Assembly (NCBI GenBank): GCA_014379405.1
Contig: JACMLU010000025.1
Span: 225,387-289,386, forward strand
Direction: 5' to 3'
Source of the DNA: Flavobacterium sp.
GTDB taxonomy: Bacteria; Bacteroidota; Bacteroidia; Flavobacteriales; Flavobacteriaceae
DNA: 64,000 nucleotides
Shown here in pieces: positions 19,176 to 27,709 of this stretch (the stretch's first letter is position 1; each line of letters opens with the position of its first letter). Below the pieces are notes generated by a model. It did not search any database. It was not told the origin of the DNA and saw nothing but the letters and a program-made list of their open reading frames with translations. The position numbers and the translations under genes were made by a program.

Positions 19176-22058
19176 ATGAAAAATTCCAGTCGAATACCAT
19201 TTCTGTTACTTATTTACTTTAGTTTTTGCTTTTCGGTATTCTCGCAATCGGCTTTAAATAGCAAGATTCGAGAACACATTTCCATCGATAAAAATTGGCA
19301 ATTTGCCTTTGGTCATCCATTTGATACTTCCAAAGATTTCAATAACGGAACGGGTTATTTCTCCTATTTAGCCAAAACCACTTATGGAGATGGAGCAGCT
19401 GCCGCAGATTTTGATGATCGTTCTTGGCGAAAACTCGATTTGCCACACGATTGGGCTGTCGAACAAGGTTTTAGCGAAAAAGCCAGTTACAGTCACGGGT
19501 TCAAAAATATTGGAAGACCTTTTCCAGAAGCCAGCATTGGTTGGTATCGAAAAAAAATAATCATTCCAAAAGAAGATTTGGGACGCAGAATCCATATCGC
19601 TTTTGATGGTGTTTTTCGCAATTCGATTGTATGGTTCAATGGACATTATTTGGGAATTAATCCATCAGGTTATTTGAGTTTCGAATACGATGTTACCGAT
19701 TATATTAACTATGGTGGCGAAAATACTATCGCTGTTCGAGTGGATGCAATGATGGAAGAAGGTTGGTTTTACGAAGGAGCTGGAATCTACCGACACGTTT
19801 GGTTGAACAAAACCAATCCGTTGCACGTTCCCGCTGACGGAACTTTTGTAAGCACAACCAAATTAAATAAAAATAATGCCGAATTAGCTTCAAAAGTTTC
19901 GGTTATTAATGAAGGAGCGAAAAATCAAAATTTCAAAATCGTTCAAACTGTTTATAATAGTGAAGGAAAATCTATTGCCACTGCTACGATCGATAATCTG
20001 AATTTGCGACCAATGGAAACCAAAGAATTTGAAGCCACATTATCCGTTGCTAATCCCAATTTATGGTCAGTAGATAATCCGTATTTGCACAAAATGGTTA
20101 CAAATATTTATTCTGAAACCGAATTAACAGACACACAAACCACCACTTTCGGAATCCGAACTTTGCGTTTTGATGCCAATAAAGGGTTCTTTTTGAACGG
20201 AAAACACCTTAAAATAAAAGGAACTAATAACCACCAAGATCACGCTGGAGTTGGTGCGGCAATGCCAGATGGTTTGCAGGATTTTCGGATAGCGACTTTA
20301 AAATCTTTTGGTTCTAATGCCTATCGTTGTTCGCACAATCCACCCACTCCAGAACTATTGGATGCATGCGACCGACTGGGAATGCTTGTGATTGACGAAA
20401 CTCGTTTGATGGGAATTACAAGCACCCAATTGAGCGAATTAAAAAGAATGATGCTTAGGGATCGAAATCATGCTAGCGTAATTAGTTGGTCTATTGCCAA
20501 TGAAGAATGGGGAATTGAAGGCGACATCAAAGGAGCAAGAATGACCAGAACCATACAAGATTATGCCAAAACCATCGACACCACAAGAGGAATTACGGCA
20601 GGAATTAGTGGTAATTGGGATAACGGTATTGCAACTGCGGTAGATGTTATTGGCTACAATTACATCAAACACGGCGGCAAGGAAACCACCGACAAACACC
20701 ACAGAGAATTTCCAAATTTGGCCAGTTGGGGTACTGAAGAAGGCTCCACTTTTGCCACCCGAGGAATCTATTTTGAGGACAACGAAAAACAATACAAACC
20801 GGCTTACGATTTACCACAATCGGCTAATGCTCACAGTATAGAACAAGGTTGGAAACATTACGATTCTCGCGATTATCTCGCCGGAATGTATATTTGGACA
20901 GGTTTTGATTATCGTGGCGAACCCACTCCGTATGTTTGGCCGGCAACAGGATCTTATTTTGGAATGCTCGACCAATGCGGTTTTTACAAAGACGATGCTT
21001 GGTATTTAAAATCTTGGTGGGGAAGTGAACCTGTTTTGCATCTTTTGCCCCATTGGAACTGGAAAGGAAAAGAAGGACAACCCATTGAAGTGTGGGCTTA
21101 CAGCAATTGCGATGAAGTCGAACTTTTTCTAAACAAAAAAAGTCTTGGTAAAAAAGCAATGGAAAAAAATGGCCACTTGGAATGGAAAGTAAATTACAAA
21201 GCAGGAATATTAGAAGCTATCGGCTATAAAAACGGCAAGAAACTTCTAACAGAAACCATAAAAACCACTTCCAATGCTGTTGCTCTTGGTTTGCAATCTA
21301 ACGTTAAAACTATAAAAGCCAATGCCACTGATATAGCGATGATTACCGTCGATACCAAAGATAAATCAGGCTTGCACGTTCCCACTTCCGAAAATGAAGT
21401 TGTTTTCACCATTTCAGGGCCCGGAAAAATAATTGGCGTTGGAAACGGAAAACCAACTTCGGTTGAACCTGACCAATTTTTGGAACAAAATACGGTTATC
21501 AATATTTCAAATCTCAAAGAAAAAATCATTAATTCTATTTCAGATACGGCTGAAGCAATAGATAATCTGGATGTTTCCAATTGGGATAATGCTTTCAAAG
21601 ACAGTCGCGATACCATTTTTGGAAAGAAAGCCAAAGCGGTTGTGTATCGCACTACTTTTGATTTGCCAGAAAATTTAAAGGAAGCCAAAATCAACTTTTT
21701 TTACAATAGTATCGGAAAATCGCAATCCATTTATGTAAACGGAAAACAGATTGCAAACGCCCTTCCCGAAAACAAAAAAGGAGACACTTTCGTATTGGAC
21801 AAAACCATTCTTCGTGCCGGAATAAACACAATCGCAATAGTTGCAGAACCTTTAATTTACCAGTACAAATGGGGAAGTGTTAACACCGATCCGGGAACAA
21901 TCCAAATTCTCACACCAGCACCAACTTGGAAACGCACTCTGTTTAGCGGTTTGGCACAAGTCATCGTGCAATCCACTGGGGAGGCGGGCGAAATTGTTTT
22001 GACAGCAACTAGCAATGGATTAAAGAAAGCTGAAATAAAAATACCATCAATTAAATAA
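19176..22058 (+). CDS. Glycoside hydrolase family 2, beta-galactosidase-like, multidomain
   Basis: 960 aa with signal peptide (FCFSVFSQ, cleavage near 24). GH2 jelly roll (about 40-225, with LPHDWAVEQGF), Ig-like domain (230-335), TIM barrel (340-630) with acid/base Glu443 in IANEEWG and the likely nucleophile at Glu521 or Glu522 in WGTEEGST. The barrel ends in YIWTGFDYRGEPTPYVWP, followed by Ig-like modules in which a second jelly-roll-like segment (about 815-900, VVYRTTFDLP...YVNGKQIA) is inserted. Such enzymes act on beta-galactosides or beta-mannosides; the neighbours favour terminal galactose or mannose on galactoglucomannan. Ten bases before the GH27 gene. Confidence 0.85.
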   Translation: MKNSSRIPFLLLIYFSFCFSVFSQSALNSKIREHISIDKNWQFAFGHPFDTSKDFNNGTGYFSYLAKTTYGDGAAAADFDDRSWRKLDLPHDWAVEQGFSEKASYSHGFKNIGRPFPEASIGWYRKKIIIPKEDLGRRIHIAFDGVFRNSIVWFNGHYLGINPSGYLSFEYDVTDYINYGGENTIAVRVDAMMEEGWFYEGAGIYRHVWLNKTNPLHVPADGTFVSTTKLNKNNAELASKVSVINEGAKNQNFKIVQTVYNSEGKSIATATIDNLNLRPMETKEFEATLSVANPNLWSVDNPYLHKMVTNIYSETELTDTQTTTFGIRTLRFDANKGFFLNGKHLKIKGTNNHQDHAGVGAAMPDGLQDFRIATLKSFGSNAYRCSHNPPTPELLDACDRLGMLVIDETRLMGITSTQLSELKRMMLRDRNHASVISWSIANEEWGIEGDIKGARMTRTIQDYAKTIDTTRGITAGISGNWDNGIATAVDVIGYNYIKHGGKETTDKHHREFPNLASWGTEEGSTFATRGIYFEDNEKQYKPAYDLPQSANAHSIEQGWKHYDSRDYLAGMYIWTGFDYRGEPTPYVWPATGSYFGMLDQCGFYKDDAWYLKSWWGSEPVLHLLPHWNWKGKEGQPIEVWAYSNCDEVELFLNKKSLGKKAMEKNGHLEWKVNYKAGILEAIGYKNGKKLLTETIKTTSNAVALGLQSNVKTIKANATDIAMITVDTKDKSGLHVPTSENEVVFTISGPGKIIGVGNGKPTSVEPDQFLEQNTVINISNLKEKIINSISDTAEAIDNLDVSNWDNAFKDSRDTIFGKKAKAVVYRTTFDLPENLKEAKINFFYNSIGKSQSIYVNGKQIANALPENKKGDTFVLDKTILRAGINTIAIVAEPLIYQYKWGSVNTDPGTIQILTPAPTWKRTLFSGLAQVIVQSTGEAGEIVLTATSNGLKKAEIKIPSIK

Positions 22059-22067
22059 AAACATAAA

Positions 22068-23303
22068 ATGAAAAAATTACTCCTCAGTTTGCTTTTATGC
22101 GGAACAACAATTCTAGGTTTTTCTCAGGGAAATACTCGAAAACTAGAATTAGGAAAATACAAAGGCTTGGCAATGACGCCACCAATGGGTTGGAATTCTT
22201 GGAATACTTTTGCCACCAATATCGACGAAAAATTAGTCAAGGAAACAGCCGATATTATGGTGTCATCAGGAATGGCGGCGGCTGGTTACAATTATATTGT
22301 ACTCGATGACGGCTGGATGACCAAAGAGCGTGATGAAAATGGCGATTTAATTCCCGACCCAATAAAATTTCCAAGCGGAATGAAATCCGTAATCGATTAT
22401 GTGCATTCCAAAGGATTGAAATTTGGATTGTACAATTGCGCCGGAACACAAACCTGTGCCGGTTATCCAGGAACTCGTGGTTACGAATATCAAGATGCTC
22501 GTTTTTATGCCAAATTAGGAATCGATTTTCTGAAATACGATTGGTGCAACACGGCAGGAATCACAGCCAAAGAAGCCTATAACACTATGAGCAATGCCTT
22601 GAAAGTTGCCGGAAGACCAATCGTTTTCAGCCTTTGCGAATGGGGAGACAATCAACCGTGGGAATGGGGAGAACCTGTTGGAAATCTTTGGAGAATTTCG
22701 GGCGATATTTATCCTTGCTTTGATTGCGAATTCAAGCACCCAGAAAATTGGTCGTCTTGGGGATTTATGAAAATTGTCGAAATGCGAAAAGACATTCGAA
22801 AATATTCAGGCCCTGACCATTGGAACGATTTCGATATGATGGAAGTAGGCAACGAAATGACCACCATCGAAGACCGATCTCATTTTGCGATGTGGTGTAT
22901 GATGGCATCTCCTTTAATCGCTGGAAATGATTTCCGAAAAATGAAACCAGAGACATTGGCCATTTTGACTAACAAAGAACTAATTGCTGTAAACCAAGAC
23001 AAATTAGGAATTCAAGGATTCAAATTGACGATAGAAGACGGAGTGGAAGTTTGGGTAAAACCTTTATCCGATGGCGCTTGGGCAATCACATTTTTGAACC
23101 GAACTGAAGTGGCTAAAAAAATCAATTTCGATTGGAAGAAAAACCCAATCAAGGATGCTGATTTTGTTTATGAAGCCGATTTTAACAAAACCATTTTCAA
23201 AATCAAAGACCTTTGGAAAAACAAAGAAGCAGGAATGACCAAAAAGAATTTCACCGCAAATATTGTCGCTCACGATGTCATTACACTACGATTAATTCCT
23301 TGA
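22068..23303 (+). CDS. GH27 alpha-galactosidase
   Basis: 411 aa, signal peptide about 1-19 (TTILGFSQ). Clear clan-D motifs: TPPMGWNSWN, YIVLDDGWM, nucleophile Asp158 in LKYDWCN, and acid/base Asp256 in WNDFDMMEVGN. It removes alpha-1,6-galactosyl side chains, as in galactomannan and galactoglucomannan, opening the backbone for the mannanases. Placed between GH2 and GH5, with a 1-base gap to the next gene, so co-transcribed. Length and motifs agree with single-domain plus C-terminal beta-sandwich GH27 enzymes. Confidence 0.92.
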   Translation: MKKLLLSLLLCGTTILGFSQGNTRKLELGKYKGLAMTPPMGWNSWNTFATNIDEKLVKETADIMVSSGMAAAGYNYIVLDDGWMTKERDENGDLIPDPIKFPSGMKSVIDYVHSKGLKFGLYNCAGTQTCAGYPGTRGYEYQDARFYAKLGIDFLKYDWCNTAGITAKEAYNTMSNALKVAGRPIVFSLCEWGDNQPWEWGEPVGNLWRISGDIYPCFDCEFKHPENWSSWGFMKIVEMRKDIRKYSGPDHWNDFDMMEVGNEMTTIEDRSHFAMWCMMASPLIAGNDFRKMKPETLAILTNKELIAVNQDKLGIQGFKLTIEDGVEVWVKPLSDGAWAITFLNRTEVAKKINFDWKKNPIKDADFVYEADFNKTIFKIKDLWKNKEAGMTKKNFTANIVAHDVITLRLIP

Positions 23304-23304
23304 A

Positions 23305-24273
23305 ATGATGAATTTCAAATTTAAAATTATATTGTTTTTGCTTATATTCAGTAGTGGTATGGCAAACGCACAATTCGTAAAAGAGCACGGTCGACTTAGC
23401 GTGAAAGGAACACAATTGGTAGATAAAAACCAAAAGCCAATTGTTTTAAGAGGAGTAAGTTTAGGTTGGCATAGTATGTGGCCAAGGTTTTATAATGAAA
23501 AAGCAGTTGGTTGGTTAACTAAAGATTTTAAATGTACTATTGTTCGTGCGGCAATGGGTATCGAAGCAGGAGCGCATTCCTATAGAAAGGAACCCGAATT
23601 CTCCAAAAACAAAATTGAAGCTGTTTTAAAAGGAGCTATCAAATCCGATATTTATGTCATCATCGATTGGCACAGTCACAACATTAATTTGAAAGAAGCT
23701 ACAGCCTATTTTGATGAAATTTCCAAGAAATACGGAAAATATCCCAACGTGATTTACGAGGTTTATAACGAACCAGACTATGAAACTTGGCCAGAAGTAA
23801 AAGCTTATTCTGAAGCCATAATCAAGGTTATCAGAGCCAATGACCCCGATAATATTATTTTGGTTGGGTCGCCACATTGGGATCAAGATGTCAATCTTCC
23901 GGCTGCAGACCCAATCAAAGGCTATGATAATTTGATGTACACGATGCACTTTTATGCTGCAACACACAAAAAAGAACTTCGAGACAGAACAGATGAAGCC
24001 CTAAAAAGCGGTTTACCCATTTTTGTTTCAGAATCCGCAGGAATGGAAGCAACTGGAGACGGCCCAATGGATTACAAGTCTTGGCAAGAATACATCGATT
24101 GGATGGAATCCAAAAAAATCAGTTGGATTACTTGGTCTATTTCCGATAAAGACGAAACCTGTTCGATGCTGAAAAAATCTTCCCATTCCGAAGGCAATTG
24201 GAAAGATGAAGATTTGAAAGAATCTGGTTTTAAAACGAGAGAATTATTGAGAAAGTATAATAAGGAAAAATGA
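23305..24273 (+). CDS. GH5 endo-beta-1,4-glucanase (GH5_2-like)
   Basis: 322 aa with signal peptide (SSGMANAQ, cleavage near 22). The opening VKGTQLVDKNQKPIVLRGVS and FVSESAGME resemble subfamily 2 cellulases. Acid/base Glu156 is in VYNEPD and nucleophile Glu243 in VSESAGM. It would cut beta-1,4-glucosidic bonds of cellulose, glucomannan or mixed-linkage glucan; in this context glucomannan backbone is most plausible. No carbohydrate-binding module is attached. Ends the 19.2-24.3 kb transcription unit before a hairpin terminator. Confidence 0.9.
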   Translation: MMNFKFKIILFLLIFSSGMANAQFVKEHGRLSVKGTQLVDKNQKPIVLRGVSLGWHSMWPRFYNEKAVGWLTKDFKCTIVRAAMGIEAGAHSYRKEPEFSKNKIEAVLKGAIKSDIYVIIDWHSHNINLKEATAYFDEISKKYGKYPNVIYEVYNEPDYETWPEVKAYSEAIIKVIRANDPDNIILVGSPHWDQDVNLPAADPIKGYDNLMYTMHFYAATHKKELRDRTDEALKSGLPIFVSESAGMEATGDGPMDYKSWQEYIDWMESKKISWITWSISDKDETCSMLKKSSHSEGNWKDEDLKESGFKTRELLRKYNKEK

Positions 24274-24312
24274 TTAATGACATCTAAACACGAGGTTAAA
24301 TTGTACTTAAAA

Positions 24313-24347
24313 GGCTGTTCGATAGTGATTTTCGGACAGCCATTTTT
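24313..24347 (+). terminator. Rho-independent terminator after the GH5 gene
   Basis: Stem GGCTGTTCGA / TCGGACAGCC with a 9-base loop, followed by ATTTTT. It ends the GH2-GH27-GH5 transcript. Confidence 0.85.
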
Positions 24348-24506
24348 AATTAGTGTAATTCCTAGAATTATAAAATTTTCGGCAGTATTTATTTGGATTC
24401 TGAAAGTCTATGTTATTTTGTCCTAAAAAACACCAAATTACAATCCTGCTATTTATGAGCTATTTTTTTGCCATATTAATTTGTTTTTATGTCTTTTTTT
24501 AAATTA

Positions 24507-24528
24507 CATTTACAAATGTAAATGATAC
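24507..24528. promoter_or_regulatory. Palindrome and GTATCAT half-site before the second GH27 operon
   Basis: CATTTACA-AA-TGTAAATG is a perfect 8-base-arm palindrome (24507-24524). It overlaps ATGATAC (24522-24528), the reverse complement of the GTATCAT core seen in the other CAZyme promoter regions. It lies 40-60 bases before the start codon at 24568, suitable for an operator. Confidence 0.4.
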
Positions 24529-24567
24529 ACTTATAAATAAATTGTTTCACAAAAAAAATCATATAAA

Positions 24568-26412
24568 ATGATTCGATCTAAATTTTATAAAATCGCACTG
24601 TCAGTTTTATTGTTTTCGATAATGGGATATAGTGTTCAATCCCAGACCAAGAAAGACTTTCACGATTGGGCAGCGACTCCTCCGATGGGCTGGAACAGCT
24701 GGGATTGCTTTGGCCCAACGGTTACGGAGGCCGAAGTGAAAGCCAATGCTGATTATATGGCTAAATACTTAAAACCGTACGGATGGGATTATATAGTAGT
24801 CGATATCAGATGGTATGTGGGTAACGACAAAGCCCACGGATACAACGAAAAAGACCCTGATTATGTCTTGGATCAATACGGTAGATTTATGCCTGCCATC
24901 AACCGTTTTCCTTCGGCAGCGGGAGGAAAAGGCTTCAAACCCTTGGCCGATTATCTTCATAAAAAAGGCTTGAAGTTTGGAATTCACATTATGCGCGGCA
25001 TTCCCGTTATAGCCGTAAAACAAAATTTACCTATTAAAGGAACAAATTTTACAGCCAAGGATATTTATTCGGATAAAGACCAGTGTACTTGGTTGCGCGA
25101 TATGTACACCGTGGTTCCAAGCAAGCCGGGAGCACAAGAATATTATAATTCACTTTTCGAATTGTATGCTTCTTGGGGACTTGATTTTGTAAAGATAGAC
25201 GACTTGTCTTCTCCCATTTATTTTGAGGGAGAAATTGATATGATTCGCAAAGCCATTGACCGCACGGGACGCAAAATTGTCTTGAGCACTTCTCCCGGAG
25301 AAACCCCAATCGCTCACGCCGATCACGTTCAAAAAAATGCCAATATGTGGCGAACCGTTGGCGATTTTTGGGACAGTTGGCAACAATTAAAAGACCATTT
25401 CGAAGTCTTTGAACGTTGGAATAAATGGCGTGCCTACGGAGCTTATCCCGATGGTGATATGTTGCCTTTGGGGCGAATTGGCATCCGCGCCGAAAGAGGC
25501 GATCCTCGTATGACGGCATTTACCAAGGATGAACAATATACCTTGATGACTTTATGGAGCATTTTCAAATCGCCTTTGATGTTTGGCGGCAATCTTCCCG
25601 ACAATGATCCTTTCACACTTTCGTTGTTGACGAATAAAAATGTGTTGAAAGTGTTGAATGAAAGCACCAATAACAAACCACTTTTTACCGATAAAGACAA
25701 AGCCGCTTGGATTGCCGACGAACAAAAAACGGGAGCCAAACATTTGGCGGTTTTCAACACTTCCGATCAAAAATTGGTAACCGAAGAAAAAGCAGCTTGG
25801 AACAGCGGATTAATCACGAAAGCAACTCCAAGTCAAAGTGCCAAACTAGATATTGATATTTCGAATGCCAAAAAACTGTATTTAGTGGTCAATGATGGCG
25901 GAGACAAAACCGATTGGGATCACGCCAACTGGATTGAACCTACTTTATACAAAGGAAAAGATTCTATTAAATTGACAAGTCTAAAATGGAAAAAAGCCAC
26001 ATCAGGCTGGCAAAAACCAAAGATGAACCAAAGTGTTTCCGGCAATAGCCTCATTACGAATAAAGTTAAATATGAAAATGGTATCGGTACTCATTCCAAT
26101 TCCATTATAGAATTTGATTTGCCCGAAGGTTGCACTCGTTTCAAAGCCATTGTTGGATTGGATGAAGCCTGTATTTCTCAAAATGTAGGTGCCACGGTTA
26201 AATTTCTAGTATTTACCCAAGATCCTTCTGGACCGCCACCTCCACCAAGTGCAAAAATCCCCGTAAACCTGAAAAACTTTGGACTATTGGACAAATATTT
26301 GATTACTGATTTATGGTCGGGTAAAGTAGTTGGTGAATTTTCGGGCGAGTTTGCTCCCGAAATCAATTCGCACGGAGCTGGCTTGTATAAATTGGTTAAA
26401 GTGTCGAAATAA
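24568..26412 (+). CDS. GH27-like alpha-galactosidase with C-terminal NPCBM-like module
   Basis: 614 aa, signal peptide about 1-25 (GYSVQSQ). Catalytic barrel motifs: TPPMGWNSWDCFG, WDYIVVDIRW, the likely nucleophile Asp in FVKIDDLSSP, and RTVGDFWDSW in place of the usual acid/base context, which diverges from the first GH27. The region about 455-560, with KYENGIGTHSNSIIEFDLP, looks like an NPCBM carbohydrate-binding domain. Activity could be alpha-galactosidase or beta-L-arabinopyranosidase; clan-D enzymes of this shape do both. First gene of the arabinoside-related operon running to about 35 kb. Confidence 0.8.
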   Translation: MIRSKFYKIALSVLLFSIMGYSVQSQTKKDFHDWAATPPMGWNSWDCFGPTVTEAEVKANADYMAKYLKPYGWDYIVVDIRWYVGNDKAHGYNEKDPDYVLDQYGRFMPAINRFPSAAGGKGFKPLADYLHKKGLKFGIHIMRGIPVIAVKQNLPIKGTNFTAKDIYSDKDQCTWLRDMYTVVPSKPGAQEYYNSLFELYASWGLDFVKIDDLSSPIYFEGEIDMIRKAIDRTGRKIVLSTSPGETPIAHADHVQKNANMWRTVGDFWDSWQQLKDHFEVFERWNKWRAYGAYPDGDMLPLGRIGIRAERGDPRMTAFTKDEQYTLMTLWSIFKSPLMFGGNLPDNDPFTLSLLTNKNVLKVLNESTNNKPLFTDKDKAAWIADEQKTGAKHLAVFNTSDQKLVTEEKAAWNSGLITKATPSQSAKLDIDISNAKKLYLVVNDGGDKTDWDHANWIEPTLYKGKDSIKLTSLKWKKATSGWQKPKMNQSVSGNSLITNKVKYENGIGTHSNSIIEFDLPEGCTRFKAIVGLDEACISQNVGATVKFLVFTQDPSGPPPPPSAKIPVNLKNFGLLDKYLITDLWSGKVVGEFSGEFAPEINSHGAGLYKLVKVSK

Positions 26413-26450
26413 ATCTCATTTATAACAATATGTATTCTATCCCGATAAAA

Positions 26451-27500
26451 ATGAAATCCCTTATTGTTGTTGGCATCCTACTTTTTGTAGGTAACACGGT
26501 TTTAGCACAGAAAACCAAAGTTCCCAAAGAAAGAGATATGGGTGGCTATTTGATGGTTTATTTTAAAGACGACACCCACGGTTTGTATATGGCGTTGAGT
26601 AAAGACGGCTATAGTTTTACCGATGTGAACAATGCAAAACCTATTATAGCTGGCGATACAATAGCTGAACAGAAAGGAATTCGGGATCCATACATTTACC
26701 GAGCACCCGACGGAATGTTTTATTTGGCTTTGACAGATTTGCATATTTATGCCCAAAAAGCAGGTTTTCGAACTACCGAATGGGAGCGTGATGGCAAGCA
26801 ATACGGCTGGGGCAACAACCGTGGATTGGTGTTGATGAAATCACCCGATTTGATTCATTGGTCGCATTGCGTTCTTCGAGTGGATCAGGCTTTTCCGGAA
26901 TTGGCAGACATTGGTTGTGCTTGGGCTCCTGAACTGGTCTATGACGACAAAAAGCAAAAGACAATGATTTACTTTACGATGCGCTTTGGCAAACAAAAAG
27001 ACAAAGTGTATTATTCCTATATGAATGCCGATTTTACAAAACTAGAATCCGCTCCAAAACTATTGTTCGACTATCCAAAAGATGTTGCCTATATCGATGC
27101 CGACATTACTAAAGTTGGCGATAAATATCATTTGTTTTACGTGCCACATGATGGAACTGCAGGCGTTAAACAGATGGTTTCTAATCAGATTAATACAGGC
27201 TATCAATATGACGATAAGTGGTATGATCCTGAAAAAGTAGGTTGCGAAGCACCAACAATTTACAAACGTATTGGCGAGAATAAATGGGTGTTGATTTATG
27301 ATATTTACCGTATCAATCCGCACAATTTTGGGTTTAGTGAAACTTCTGATTTTGTCAATTTTAAAGACTTGGGTCATTTCAATGAAGGCGTTATGAAAAC
27401 GACCAACTTTTCGTCACCAAAGCATCCAGCGGTAATTCATATTACCAAAAAAGAAGCTCGAAAATTGGCTAAAAATTGGAATTGTGATATTAAATTTTAA
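26451..27500 (+). CDS. GH43-like secreted glycosidase (1)
   Basis: 349 aa from the ATG at 26451, chosen because the signal peptide (MKSLIVVGILLFVGNTVLAQ) starts there; an in-frame ATG at 26430 adds seven residues and remains possible. Five-bladed propeller family with the three catalytic acids in GIRDPYIYR (base), YIDADITKVG (modulator) and GCEAPTIYKR (acid). GH43 members are arabinofuranosidases, arabinanases or xylosidases; relatives of this shape also act on galactans. Sits 38 bases after the GH27 gene in the same direction. Confidence 0.8.
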   Translation: MKSLIVVGILLFVGNTVLAQKTKVPKERDMGGYLMVYFKDDTHGLYMALSKDGYSFTDVNNAKPIIAGDTIAEQKGIRDPYIYRAPDGMFYLALTDLHIYAQKAGFRTTEWERDGKQYGWGNNRGLVLMKSPDLIHWSHCVLRVDQAFPELADIGCAWAPELVYDDKKQKTMIYFTMRFGKQKDKVYYSYMNADFTKLESAPKLLFDYPKDVAYIDADITKVGDKYHLFYVPHDGTAGVKQMVSNQINTGYQYDDKWYDPEKVGCEAPTIYKRIGENKWVLIYDIYRINPHNFGFSETSDFVNFKDLGHFNEGVMKTTNFSSPKHPAVIHITKKEARKLAKNWNCDIKF

Positions 27501-27505
27501 ATGAG

Positions 27506-27688
27506 ATGATACCAAATAGCATTAAAAAAACACTTTGGTTCGGACTTATATTGGTTTCGATTACTAGCGTTTTTGGGCATTCAGCTCAATTACAAACATT
27601 TTCTTTGTCGTCGGTTCGTTTACTGAAGAGCCCTTTTAATGTTACTCAACAAACAGACTTGATGTATGTTTTATCCCTATTTTATTAA
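27506..27688 (+). pseudogene. Remnant of a GH127-like beta-L-arabinofuranosidase N-terminus
   Basis: A 60-codon ORF starts 5 bases after the GH43 stop. It encodes a signal peptide, then LQTFSLSSVRLLKSPFNVTQ and DLMYVLSL. That wording strongly resembles the start of GH127 (DUF1680) proteins, where the segment leads into a barrel of several hundred residues. Here the frame ends in FY-stop and the next gene (GH39) begins 21 bases later, so only the first 35 or so mature residues remain. I read this as the scar of a deletion that removed the bulk of an ancestral gene. A genuine 60-aa secreted peptide cannot be excluded. Confidence 0.65.
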
Positions 27689-27709
27689 TGTAATTCAAAT
27701 TGATACCAA

